DNA from: Agrococcus sp.
GTDB lineage: Bacteria; Actinomycetota; Actinomycetes; Actinomycetales; Microbacteriaceae
Length of the DNA stretch: 40,199 bases
Direction of reading: 5' to 3'
NCBI GenBank assembly: GCA_031179215.1
Contig: JAPSIA010000013.1
Span: 1-40,199 of the forward strand
The translations under genes and the position numbers were made by a program. Below the pieces are notes generated by a model. It searched no databases. It was not told where the DNA came from and saw only the letters and a list, made by a program, of their open reading frames with translations. Of the stretch, positions 1 to 7,265 are shown in pieces. Positions within the stretch are counted from its first letter, which is position 1, and each line of letters starts with the position of its first letter.

Positions 1-2
1 TC

Positions 3-1265
3 GGCATCTGGATCTTCGGCTGGGGGCGGCTGCGCAAGGGCCTGCACCTCGCGGCGCTGTGGTGCGCCGTGATCGGCTCGTGGCTCTCGGCCTACTTCAT
101 CATCGTCGCGAACTCGTGGATGCAGCACCCCGTCGGCGTCGAGCTCGGCGACGACGGCCGCCCGGTCATGACCGACATCTGGGCGGTGCTCACCAACAGC
201 ACGGCGCTCGCGGCCTTCTCGCACACCATCTTCGGCGCGCTCGTCGTCGTCGGCATGTTCCTCATCGGCATCTCCTGGTACCACTTGTGGCAGCGCCGGC
301 GCGACGGGATCGACACGACGGATGCGTCGGGTCGCGTCGTGGTGGGCGAGGCACCGAGCGTCGCGGGTCGCGACCGCGCCGACCACGGCGTGTGGCTCTG
401 GTCGCTGCGGGCGGGGGCGGTCGTCGCGATGCTCGCCTTCGGCGGCACGGTGCTCACCGGCGACTGGCAGGGCAAGCTCATGTACGAGCAGCAGCCCATG
501 AAGATGGCCTCGGCCGAGGCCGCGTGCCACTCGGGCTCGGCCTTCTCGGTGCTCTCGATCGGCGACCCGGGCTCGACCGACTGCCGCGACGTCGTGACGC
601 TCATCGAGATCCCCGGCGTGCTCGGCTTCCTCGGCACCGGCGAGTGGGGCGCAGCGATGCCCGGGATCTCGGAGCTCGAGCCGCAGTACGTCGACCAGTA
701 CGGCGAGACCATCCCCGACGAGGCGATCTACGGCTCCTTCGCCGGCAGCGAGGTGCAGTACGTGCCGCCGATGTGGGTGACCTACTGGGGCTTCCGGCTC
801 ATGATCGGCCTCGGCGGCATCACGGCCTTCGGCGCGCTCGTCGCGCTCTGGCTCACCCGCAAGGGCACGGTGCCGCGCTCGCCGTGGATCATGCGCCTGG
901 CGATCCTCGGCATCCTCGCCCCGTTCGCCGCGAACATCGCCGGCTGGGTCTTCACCGAGATCGGCCGCCAGCCCTTCGTCGTCGCGCCGAACCCCGACCC
1001 CTCGGGCATCGACGGCGTCTTCCTGTTCACCGCCGCCGCGGTCTCGCCCGGGGTCACCGCCGGCGAGCTGCTCGCGTCGGTCATCGCGCTCGCGTCCGTC
1101 TACGCGGTGCTCATGGTGGTCGAGATCTTCCTGCTCGCGAAGTACGTGCGGGGCGGCGTCGCGAGCGCGATGCCGGAGCTCGCTCCCGCGCATCGCGCGA
1201 CCCACGACGCATCCGACCACGACGACCCCGAGCGCCGCGACGACGTGCTCGCGTTCGCCTACTGA
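3..1265 (+). CDS. cydA: Cytochrome bd ubiquinol oxidase subunit I, 5' truncated by the window
   Basis: Membrane subunit that oxidises quinol and carries the haems of the bd-type terminal oxidase. The frame is open at the left edge, so roughly the first 110 residues lie outside, including the first haem ligand. Visible are a His in a helix beginning SHTIFGALVV (second b558 ligand position), the FRLM methionine (third ligand position), and a short Q-loop. Near the end is GRQPF, where the E. coli protein has GRQPW. Several hydrophobic helices precede a charged Asp/Arg/His-rich tail. cydB follows after 16 nt, so the two form an operon. The family call is secure; only the aromatic change in GRQPx is odd. 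Confidence 0.95.
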   Translation, partial: GIWIFGWGRLRKGLHLAALWCAVIGSWLSAYFIIVANSWMQHPVGVELGDDGRPVMTDIWAVLTNSTALAAFSHTIFGALVVVGMFLIGISWYHLWQRRRDGIDTTDASGRVVVGEAPSVAGRDRADHGVWLWSLRAGAVVAMLAFGGTVLTGDWQGKLMYEQQPMKMASAEAACHSGSAFSVLSIGDPGSTDCRDVVTLIEIPGVLGFLGTGEWGAAMPGISELEPQYVDQYGETIPDEAIYGSFAGSEVQYVPPMWVTYWGFRLMIGLGGITAFGALVALWLTRKGTVPRSPWIMRLAILGILAPFAANIAGWVFTEIGRQPFVVAPNPDPSGIDGVFLFTAAAVSPGVTAGELLASVIALASVYAVLMVVEIFLLAKYVRGGVASAMPELAPAHRATHDASDHDDPERRDDVLAFAY

Positions 1266-1281
1266 GCCCCGAGGAGCACTC

Positions 1282-2340
1282 ATGGAACCGCTCGCCATCA
1301 CCTGGTTCGTCATCATCGCCGTGCTCTGGACCGGCTTCCTCGTGCTCGAGGGCTTCGACCTCGGCGTCGGCATGCGCATGCTCTTCACCACGCGCGACGA
1401 GCGCGAGCGCCGCGTGATGCTCAACACCATCGGCCCCGTGTGGGACGGCAACGAGGTGTGGCTCATCACCGCCGCCGCCGGCATGTTCGCCGCGTTCCCC
1501 GCGTGGTACGCGTCGCTGTTCTCGGTGCTCTACGTGCCGCTGACGCTGACGCTGCTCGGGCTCATCCTGCGCGCCGTCTCGATCGAGTGGCGCGGCAAGG
1601 TGCACACCGAGCGGTGGCGGCGCGCGTGGACGGCGGGCATCGGGCTCGGCTCGCTCATCGCGGCGTCGTGCATCGGCGCGATGCTCGCCCTGACCTCGCT
1701 GGGCCTCCCGATCGACGCGAACGGCGACCGCGTGGGCGGCCCGTTCGCGTGGTTCGGGCTCCCCGCGATCATCGGCGCCCTCGCGCTCGTGGGCTTCTCG
1801 CTCGCCCACTCGGCGACCTTCCTCGCGCTCAAGGCCGACGGGCGCGTGCGCGAGCGCGCCGCTCGGTTCGCCGCGCGGTGGGCGCCGGTGTGCCTCGTGC
1901 CCGCGGCCGTCTGGGCGGTGGGCGTGCAGCTCGCCCACGGCGGCAGCCTGCTCTCCTGGGCGCTCGTCGCGCTGGCACTCGTCGCCGCGTGCGTCGGCTG
2001 GGCTGGCGCCCGCCGACGCGAGGAGGGGCTCGCCTTCGTCGGCTACGCGGGCTTCGGCCTGCTGGGCGTGGGCTCGGTCTTCGCCGGCATGTTCCCGCTC
2101 GTGCTGCCCTCGACGGTCGACGCCGCCTTCGACCTCACGGTCGCGAACGCCGCGAGCGGCGCGTACGCGCTCGGTGTCATGACGGTCATCACCGCCGTGG
2201 CCTTGCCGGTCATCATCGGCTACCAGGCGTGGAGCTACTGGGTGTTCCGCAAGCGCGTCACGCCCGGCATGATCCCCGACGCGCACATCGTGCTGCCCGC
2301 GATCCTGCGCGACCGCGATGCGGAGGCGACGCGGGCGTGA
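1282..2340 (+). CDS. cydB: Cytochrome bd ubiquinol oxidase subunit II
   Basis: Second integral-membrane subunit of cytochrome bd oxidase, 352 aa, slightly shorter than the E. coli protein (379 aa). The N-terminus holds the family signature: an LxGFDLGVGM helix, then a stretch reading IGPVWDGNEVWL. About eight hydrophobic segments follow. The ATG is preceded by GAGGAG at 1271-1276, five bases away. In many actinobacteria cydDC (the ABC exporter needed for bd assembly) follows directly. Here the next 150 bases hold only hairpin repeats, so cydDC must be elsewhere or absent. It is probably co-transcribed with cydA and used under low oxygen or when the bc-aa3 branch is blocked. Confidence 0.95.
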   Translation: MEPLAITWFVIIAVLWTGFLVLEGFDLGVGMRMLFTTRDERERRVMLNTIGPVWDGNEVWLITAAAGMFAAFPAWYASLFSVLYVPLTLTLLGLILRAVSIEWRGKVHTERWRRAWTAGIGLGSLIAASCIGAMLALTSLGLPIDANGDRVGGPFAWFGLPAIIGALALVGFSLAHSATFLALKADGRVRERAARFAARWAPVCLVPAAVWAVGVQLAHGGSLLSWALVALALVAACVGWAGARRREEGLAFVGYAGFGLLGVGSVFAGMFPLVLPSTVDAAFDLTVANAASGAYALGVMTVITAVALPVIIGYQAWSYWVFRKRVTPGMIPDAHIVLPAILRDRDAEATRA

Positions 2341-2364
2341 GCGCCCGCCGCCGCCGCTCCTCGG

Positions 2365-2434
2365 CGCGGACCCCGATCCGCCACGCGGACCCCCGAGCCC
2401 GGGTCCGGTTCGCGGAGCGGGGTCCGGTTCGCGG
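2365..2434 (+). terminator. Paired GGACCCC / GGGTCC inverted repeats after cydB
   Basis: Two copies of CGCGGACCCC (2365-2374, 2384-2393) are followed by two copies of GGGTCCGGTTCGCG (from 2401 and from 2420). Left and right copies can pair to form nested hairpins. There is no U-run. It lies just downstream of the cydB stop and probably ends or stabilises the transcript. The same core recurs after mscL. The 160-bp gap between cydB and the next gene holds nothing else that I can see. Confidence 0.5.
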
Positions 2435-2488
2435 CGTCGGGGCGGCCGCTCAGCCAGCGGCGGCACGCGGCGCGGCGGCCGGCGCCGC

Positions 2489-2494
2489 TACGGT
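2489..2494 (+). promoter_or_regulatory. -10 element (TACGGT) of a leaderless start
   Basis: TACGGT fits the actinobacterial TANNNT -10. It ends six bases before the GTG at 2501, which would place transcription start on or next to the start codon. No Shine-Dalgarno is present. Confidence 0.4.
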
Positions 2495-2500
2495 TGAGCG

Positions 2501-2893
2501 GTGGAGCCGATCGACGCAGCAGCCAGCATCGGCGAGCTCGTGTCGTGGCTGTGCCTCGTGCCCGGCATCCCGGCCCTGCTCGCCGCGTGGCTGCTGCGCG
2601 TGCGCGACGGCGGCTGGTCGGAGGTCGAGATCATCGTCGTGCGGGCGGGCGAGCGCGCGGTCGCGCGCTGGTACGCCGGAGGCGGCTTCCACGAGCGCAG
2701 GCTCTCGAGGAGCGAGGGGATGCGGCTGGCCGGCGACGGCGCGCACGTCGCGCACGTGAGCGAGCGCGACCCCTCGCGGATGCGCCTCCCGGGGCATCCG
2801 CCCGCGCAGCGCATGCTGCTCGTGATCGGCGCGGTGCTCACGGCGGCGGGGCTCGTGGGCTTCGCGCTCTCGCTGCTGCCGCTGCTCGCCTGA
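2501..2893 (+). CDS. Small membrane protein of unknown function, two membrane segments
   Basis: 130 aa, not recognised. A hydrophobic segment near the N-terminus (about residues 11-30, LVSWLCLVPGIPALLAAWLL) and one at the extreme C-terminus (about 106-130) bracket a soluble middle rich in Arg and Glu. Such a hairpin would put the middle section on one side of the membrane. The GTG start is chosen because a TANNNT element ends six bases upstream and no ribosome site is visible. It is a single gene between the cydAB terminator-like repeats and the convergent DUF2945 gene. Coding bias matches its neighbours, so it is likely real, but no function can be assigned. Confidence 0.6.
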   Translation: MEPIDAAASIGELVSWLCLVPGIPALLAAWLLRVRDGGWSEVEIIVVRAGERAVARWYAGGGFHERRLSRSEGMRLAGDGAHVAHVSERDPSRMRLPGHPPAQRMLLVIGAVLTAAGLVGFALSLLPLLA

Positions 2894-2929
2894 GCGGGGC
2901 TGCCACGGCGGTGCCGCCGCGCGCGGTCG

Positions 2930-3145
2930 TCAGCGCTTGAGCTTCCGCAGCGCCGAGCCCTTGTGGGCGGCGACGTGCTCGGTCTTGTCGCTCTGCACCT
3001 CGTACTGCGGCTCGTCGTCGCTCGCGCGGCGCGTGCGCCCCAAGAGCTCGAAGTCGCTCGTGTGCACCTTCGTGACCTCGCCGCGCACGCGCCCCGCCTC
3101 GGAGTTCCAGCTGACGCGGTCGCCGACCTCGAATGGCTCGCTCAT
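2930..3145 (-). CDS. DUF2945 (HVA1-type TUDOR-like) small protein
   Basis: 71-aa soluble protein matching the DUF2945 / hypervirulence-associated TUDOR domain family over its whole length. It opens with GDRVSWNSEAGRVRGEV and has the conserved DEPQYEV-SDKTEH block followed by HKGSALRKL at the end. The family is widespread, small and without a firm biochemical role; the fold suggests ligand or nucleic-acid binding. The ATG at 3145 is chosen because the family signature begins a few residues later; a longer frame upstream has no family match. A weak -10 (CACCAT) lies six bases upstream, so it may also be leaderless. It converges with the small membrane protein gene. Confidence 0.85.
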   Translation of the reverse strand: MSEPFEVGDRVSWNSEAGRVRGEVTKVHTSDFELLGRTRRASDDEPQYEVQSDKTEHVAAHKGSALRKLKR

Positions 3146-3205
3146 GCCGACATGGTGCTCGACGTACCTGGATGGCGCGAGCGCGCAGCCTCGACGATCG
3201 GTGAG

Positions 3206-3239
3206 GGCCGGTCCGCGGCCGCCGGTGCGGGGGCGGACC
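3206..3239 (-). terminator. Hairpin closing the six-gene catabolic operon
   Basis: CCGGTCCGC (3206-3214) pairs with GCGGACCGG (3231-3239) across a 16-nt loop. It starts seven bases beyond the last stop codon of the minus-strand operon, so it is a likely transcript end. No U-tract is seen, as is common at such GC content. Confidence 0.55.
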
Positions 3240-3245
3240 GGAGCG

Positions 3246-4319
3246 CTAGTACGCGCGGGCGTACTGCGGCGGGTGCCAGTCGACGTCGACGCCGAGCTCG
3301 CGCGCCCAGCGGATCGGCAGGAACGGGTCGCGGAGGGCCGCACGGCCCACGCGCACCGCATCGACGCCACGGCGCACCACCGCATCCGCCTGTTCGGCGG
3401 TCTCGATGAGGCCGACGGCGGAGACGGGCACGTCCTCCGCTCCGATGCGCTCCGCGAGGTGCACCTGGTATCCGGGCCCGACGGGGATGTCAGCCAGCAC
3501 CGCGCCGCCCGAGGAGGCGTCGACGAGGTCGGCGCCCGCTGTGCGCGCCCACGCGGCGACCGTCGCCGACTGCTCGGCGTCGAGGCCGCCCTCGGTCCAG
3601 TCGGTCGCCGACATCCGCACGATGATCGGCAGCTCGGGCAGCTCGTCGCGGATGGCGGTGACCACCTCGAGCAGCAGCCGCGCTCGGCCCGCGAGGTCGC
3701 CGCCGTAGCCGTCGGCGCGCCGGTTCGTCAGCGGCGAGAGGAACTGGTGCAGCAGGTAGCCGTGCGCGGCATGCACCTCGACGAGGTCGAAGCCGGCGTC
3801 CACGGCCCGGTGCGCCGCTGCCACGAAGGCGGCCACGACCTCGCCGATGTCGCTCGCCGAGAGCGCGCGGGGCGCGGCGAGCCCGAGGATCGCGGTGTCG
3901 GAGGCCGATGCCGTCTGCCAGCCGCCCGCGTCGATGGGCACCGAGCCGCGGGCCTCGCCGTCGCGGCCGAAGCCCGCGTAGGTGCCGGCCTTCGCGCCCG
4001 CGTGGTTCAGCTGCACGCCGATCGCGGCGCCCTGCTGGTGCGCGAAGTCGACGATCGGCCGCCAGGCCTCCACCTGCGCGTCGTTCCAGAGCCCGGTGTC
4101 CTGGCGCGTGATGCGACCCTCGGGCACGATCGCCGTCGCCTCGACGACGAGCAGCCCCGTGCCGCCGGCCGCGAGCGCGCCGTAGTGCACACGGTGCCAA
4201 TCGGTCGGCACGCCGTCGTACGCCATCACGGAGTACTGGCACATCGGCGCGATCCAGATCCGGTTGCGGATGCGCAGGCCGCGGACGTCGATCGGGTCCG
4301 TGACGCTCGGCGCGGTCAC
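3246..4319 (-). CDS. Old yellow enzyme family NADH:flavin oxidoreductase (YqjM/NamA-like)
   Basis: 357-aa FMN-dependent ene-reductase of the thermophilic-like YqjM class (B. subtilis YqjM is about 338 aa). These enzymes reduce activated C=C bonds such as enones, maleimides and nitroalkenes. Visible are PMCQYS with the redox-tuning Cys27 and Tyr29, the active-site pair His183/His186 in EVHAAHGYLLHQF with Tyr188, and the TNRRADGYGG flavin-site segment. The GTG start overlaps the stop of the M20 peptidase gene (GTGA). It is the last gene of the six-gene operon, followed by a hairpin. Context implies reduction of an unsaturated intermediate. The substrate is unknown. Confidence 0.9.
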   Translation of the reverse strand: MTAPSVTDPIDVRGLRIRNRIWIAPMCQYSVMAYDGVPTDWHRVHYGALAAGGTGLLVVEATAIVPEGRITRQDTGLWNDAQVEAWRPIVDFAHQQGAAIGVQLNHAGAKAGTYAGFGRDGEARGSVPIDAGGWQTASASDTAILGLAAPRALSASDIGEVVAAFVAAAHRAVDAGFDLVEVHAAHGYLLHQFLSPLTNRRADGYGGDLAGRARLLLEVVTAIRDELPELPIIVRMSATDWTEGGLDAEQSATVAAWARTAGADLVDASSGGAVLADIPVGPGYQVHLAERIGAEDVPVSAVGLIETAEQADAVVRRGVDAVRVGRAALRDPFLPIRWARELGVDVDWHPPQYARAY

Positions 4320-5473
4320 CGCGCTCCCCCGGCCGCGAGCTTGCCGAGCAGGAGCGCCGCGATGCCGGCGCGCTCGACCATGCCGCCGATGCTGATCCAC
4401 TCGTGCCGCGCGTGCGCCCCGTCGCCGACGGCGCCGAGGCCGTCGAGCACCGGCACACCGAGCGCGGCGGCGAAGTTGCCGTCGCTCGCGCCGCCCACCG
4501 ACGTCTCGGTCACGCTCGTGCCGAGCTCGGCCGCCGCCTCCTCGGCGAGCGCGAAGAGGCGCGCGGTGCCCTCGGAGCGCTGCATGACGGGGCGGTTCCA
4601 GCCGCCGCCGACCTCGAGCCCGGCGAGCTCGTGGCGCGGAGCGAGGCCCTGCAGCACCTCGTCGATGCGCACGCGCTCCTCGTGGTCGGCGACGCGCACG
4701 TCGACGAGCGCCGTCGCGAAGCCCGCCGTGACGTTCGAGCGCGAGCCGCCGCGGAGCGTGCCGACGTTGACGCTCGTGCCCGCGGCGAGGTCGGCGGCGC
4801 CATGCAGCTGCACGACGACGCGGGCGATCTCGTCGATCGCGCTCACCCCGCGCTCGGGGTCGAGCCCGGCGTGCCCCTCGATGCCGCGCGTGGTCACCTC
4901 GAAGATGCCGACGCCCTTGCGCGCGGTCTTCAGCGCGCCCGCGGCGCTCGCCTCGAACACGAGCACGGCGTCGCACTCGACGACCTCTGCCTCGATCACC
5001 GGGCGGGAGGCGGGCGAGCCCGTCTCCTCATCCCCGTTGAGCACGAGCCGGATCGCCGGCAGCGGCAGGCCGGCGTCTCGAGCCGCGCGGATCGCCCAGA
5101 CCGCCTGCACGAGGCCCGCCTTCATGTCGAACGCGCCGGGGCCCGTGAGCCGATCGCCCTCGACGCGCACCGGCCAGCCCTCGAGCGTGCCGAGCGGCCA
5201 GACCGTGTCGTAGTGGCACAGCACCGCGACGCGGCCCGTGCCGCCGCCCGATGCGGGGTAGTCGAGCACCAGGATGTCGCCGTGCTCGCCGCCGTCGGTG
5301 CGGCGCTCGTCGGCGGGCTCGCCGATCCGCTCGCCCAGCCAGCTGCGCACCCAGGCGAGGCCTGCCTCGAGCGCCGCCCGGTCGTCCGACGGCGTCTCCT
5401 GCTCGATGTAGGCGGTGAGGTCGGCGACCATCGCGGCCTGCGCGTCCCTCGTGTACTCCGCGATCGCGCTCAC
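4316..5473 (-). CDS. M20 family metallopeptidase (glutamate carboxypeptidase / acyl-amino-acid hydrolase type)
   Basis: 385-aa zinc-dependent hydrolase of the M20 (CPG2-like) family, which cuts C-terminal amino acids or N-acyl groups from small amides. All metal and catalytic positions are present: His87 and Asp89 in CHYDTVWP, Asp116 in FDMKAG, Glu149-Glu150 in DEETGS, Glu174 in FEAS, and His357 near the C-terminus. The dimerisation insert (about residues 180-290) is also there. No signal peptide is visible, so it is cytoplasmic. The GTG start overlaps the preceding stop (GTGA), and the same arrangement joins it to the OYE gene. In this operon it probably splits an amide intermediate; the true substrate cannot be read from sequence. 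Confidence 0.88.
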   Translation of the reverse strand: MSAIAEYTRDAQAAMVADLTAYIEQETPSDDRAALEAGLAWVRSWLGERIGEPADERRTDGGEHGDILVLDYPASGGGTGRVAVLCHYDTVWPLGTLEGWPVRVEGDRLTGPGAFDMKAGLVQAVWAIRAARDAGLPLPAIRLVLNGDEETGSPASRPVIEAEVVECDAVLVFEASAAGALKTARKGVGIFEVTTRGIEGHAGLDPERGVSAIDEIARVVVQLHGAADLAAGTSVNVGTLRGGSRSNVTAGFATALVDVRVADHEERVRIDEVLQGLAPRHELAGLEVGGGWNRPVMQRSEGTARLFALAEEAAAELGTSVTETSVGGASDGNFAAALGVPVLDGLGAVGDGAHARHEWISIGGMVERAGIAALLLGKLAAGGAR

Positions 5474-6477
5474 CGGGTGGCCAGCCGGTCGAGCTCGTCG
5501 AGGTGGGCCTCGTCCATCCGCGCCTGCCCGGTCTCGAGCCGCACGATCGCGTCGACCATCCACGCGGTGAGCGGCGCCTCGACGCCGAGCCGCGCGGCAT
5601 CCTCGAGCACGGGCGTGTACTGCGTCGGCACCTCCGTGCGGCGTCCGCGCACGGCGATGTCGCGCCAGATGCCCGAGCGCTTCTTCGACTGCGTCGCGAG
5701 CCACGCGACGAGGCCATCCGTCGCCGCGTCGGCCGCGGCGGCGTCGCCGAGGTACTGGCCGGGCACGAAGGCGTCGAAGCTCTCGAGCGCGATGCCCTGC
5801 TGCGAGGCGACGGTCAGCACCTCGCGCACGAGCGCGTGCATGCCGACCCGGTGGCGATCGATGAGCGCGCCCATGTCATCGTCGGCGAGCGCGGTGGCGA
5901 CGAGCATCGCACCGAACCCGAGCTTCGACCAGAGGAAGCCCTCGACGTTGTCGCTCAGGATCGGCGCTCCCCAGTGGCGGAGGTCCTCGGCGAGGGTGCG
6001 CACCCGGTCGCTCACGCCGCCGGCGAAGTCGCCGAGCGCGATGGCGCCGATGCCGCCGTCCTTGATCACCCCGGGCGAGATGACGTCGGCGAAGAGGTCG
6101 ACGAAGGCGGCGACGGTGCGCTCGGTGCCCACGTGGCGCGCGATCGTCGCCTCGTTGAGGCCGTTCTGCATGGACGCGACCCAGCCGTCGTCCGCGAGTC
6201 GCGGCGCGATCCACGCCGTGACGTCGTCGGTCGCCTGGGCCTTGACCGCGAGCAGCACCGCGCCGAGCTCCTCGGGCGCGTCCTCGGGCGTCGCGATCGG
6301 CAGCCGCGCCTCGAGCGTGGCACCGGGCTGCTCGATGCGCAGGCCGTGCTCGCGCACCGCCGCGACGTGCGCCGGGTCGGCGTCGATCAGCTGCACGTCT
6401 GCGCCCGCGAGGTGCAGGTGCACCCCGAGCGTGCCCCCGATGGCACCGGCTCCGACGATCGTGTACTTCGCGCTCAT
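5470..6477 (-). CDS. Ketopantoate reductase (PanE/ApbA)-like NAD(P)-dependent oxidoreductase
   Basis: 335-aa oxidoreductase with an N-terminal Rossmann motif GAGAIGG (residues 9-15), the QNG triplet with Asn105, and a C-terminal helical domain carrying LWSKL with Lys185, the catalytic lysine of this family. The two asparagines that follow this lysine in E. coli PanE (KLxxNxxxN) are Gly189 and Val193 here. That argues against true 2-dehydropantoate reductase activity and for another 2-keto or 2-hydroxy acid. It overlaps both neighbours by four bases (ATGA at its start, GTGA at its end). I would annotate it as a catabolic paralogue, not panE. Confidence 0.85.
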   Translation of the reverse strand: MSAKYTIVGAGAIGGTLGVHLHLAGADVQLIDADPAHVAAVREHGLRIEQPGATLEARLPIATPEDAPEELGAVLLAVKAQATDDVTAWIAPRLADDGWVASMQNGLNEATIARHVGTERTVAAFVDLFADVISPGVIKDGGIGAIALGDFAGGVSDRVRTLAEDLRHWGAPILSDNVEGFLWSKLGFGAMLVATALADDDMGALIDRHRVGMHALVREVLTVASQQGIALESFDAFVPGQYLGDAAAADAATDGLVAWLATQSKKRSGIWRDIAVRGRRTEVPTQYTPVLEDAARLGVEAPLTAWMVDAIVRLETGQARMDEAHLDELDRLATR

Positions 6478-7265
6478 GCGCCTGCGTCTCCTTCTCGGCC
6501 CAGGGCCGTCCAATGCTGCGGCAAGTGCCAGGCGCCGGTGGAGGCGCCGCCGTCGACGCGCAGCACCTCGCCCGTCACCCACTCCGCCTCGTCGCTCGCG
6601 ATCCACACGACCGCGCGCGCGATGTCGTCGGGCCTGCCGCGACGACCGAGCGGGGTGTCCCCCACCGCGTTCGCGTACTCCTCGGTCACGGGGTTGACGT
6701 CGCTGCCGACCTCGACGAAGCCGGGCGCGACCGCGTTGACGCGGATGCCGTAGCGCCCGAGCTCGAGGGCGGAAGCGCGCGTCGCGGCCTCGAGCGCCGC
6801 CTTCGACGTCGAGTAGGGAGCAGCGCCGGGGCGCGCCCGCAGCGCCGCGCCCGACGAGATGCTCACGACGCTCGCGGGGCGCCCCGCCGCGATGGCGCGC
6901 TTCGCGAGCGCGACCGTCAGCAGGACGGGCGCGCGCGTGTTGACGTCGAGCACGAGATCCCACGTGCGGACGTCGAGCTCGAGGAAGGGCGTCGCCGGGT
7001 AGACCCCAGCGCTCGAGACGAGCACGTCGACGGGCGCGCTCGACCACGCCGCATCGACGAGGTCCTCGTGCGCGCTGTCGCCGCGGAGGTCGATGGGCAC
7101 CGCCTCGACGCGCGGTGCGCCCGCCTCGCGCGCCTCAGCGGCGACGGCCTCGAGCGGCTCGGCGTCCAGGTCGGCGATCGTCAGGGCGTCGCCCCCGCGC
7201 GCGAACGCGAGGGCGACCTCCCTGCCGATCCCGCGGCCGGCACCGGTGACGAGTGCGTGGCGCAT
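6474..7265 (-). CDS. Short-chain dehydrogenase/reductase (SDR, classical)
   Basis: 263-aa NAD(P)-dependent alcohol dehydrogenase. The cofactor motif TGAGRGIG (residues 7-14) and the catalytic Ser138, Tyr151 and Lys155 (YSTSK) are intact. The structural NNAG motif is SSAG (84-87) here, a tolerated variant. Asp32 after the second strand favours NAD(H). The C-terminus continues past the usual VDGG end with a Trp/His-containing tail. Its ATG overlaps the transporter stop by one base (TGATG) and its stop overlaps the next start by four, so translation is coupled. The role is probably oxidation of a hydroxyl intermediate of the imported compound; the substrate is not predictable. Confidence 0.9.
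   Translation of the reverse strand: MRHALVTGAGRGIGREVALAFARGGDALTIADLDAEPLEAVAAEAREAGAPRVEAVPIDLRGDSAHEDLVDAAWSSAPVDVLVSSAGVYPATPFLELDVRTWDLVLDVNTRAPVLLTVALAKRAIAAGRPASVVSISSGAALRARPGAAPYSTSKAALEAATRASALELGRYGIRVNAVAPGFVEVGSDVNPVTEEYANAVGDTPLGRRGRPDDIARAVVWIASDEAEWVTGEVLRVDGGASTGAWHLPQHWTALGREGDAGA

Noticed and set aside
5470-6477. panE (true 2-dehydropantoate reductase)
   Set aside because: The KLxxNxxxN asparagines are replaced and the gene sits in a catabolic operon, so the biosynthetic name is not justified.
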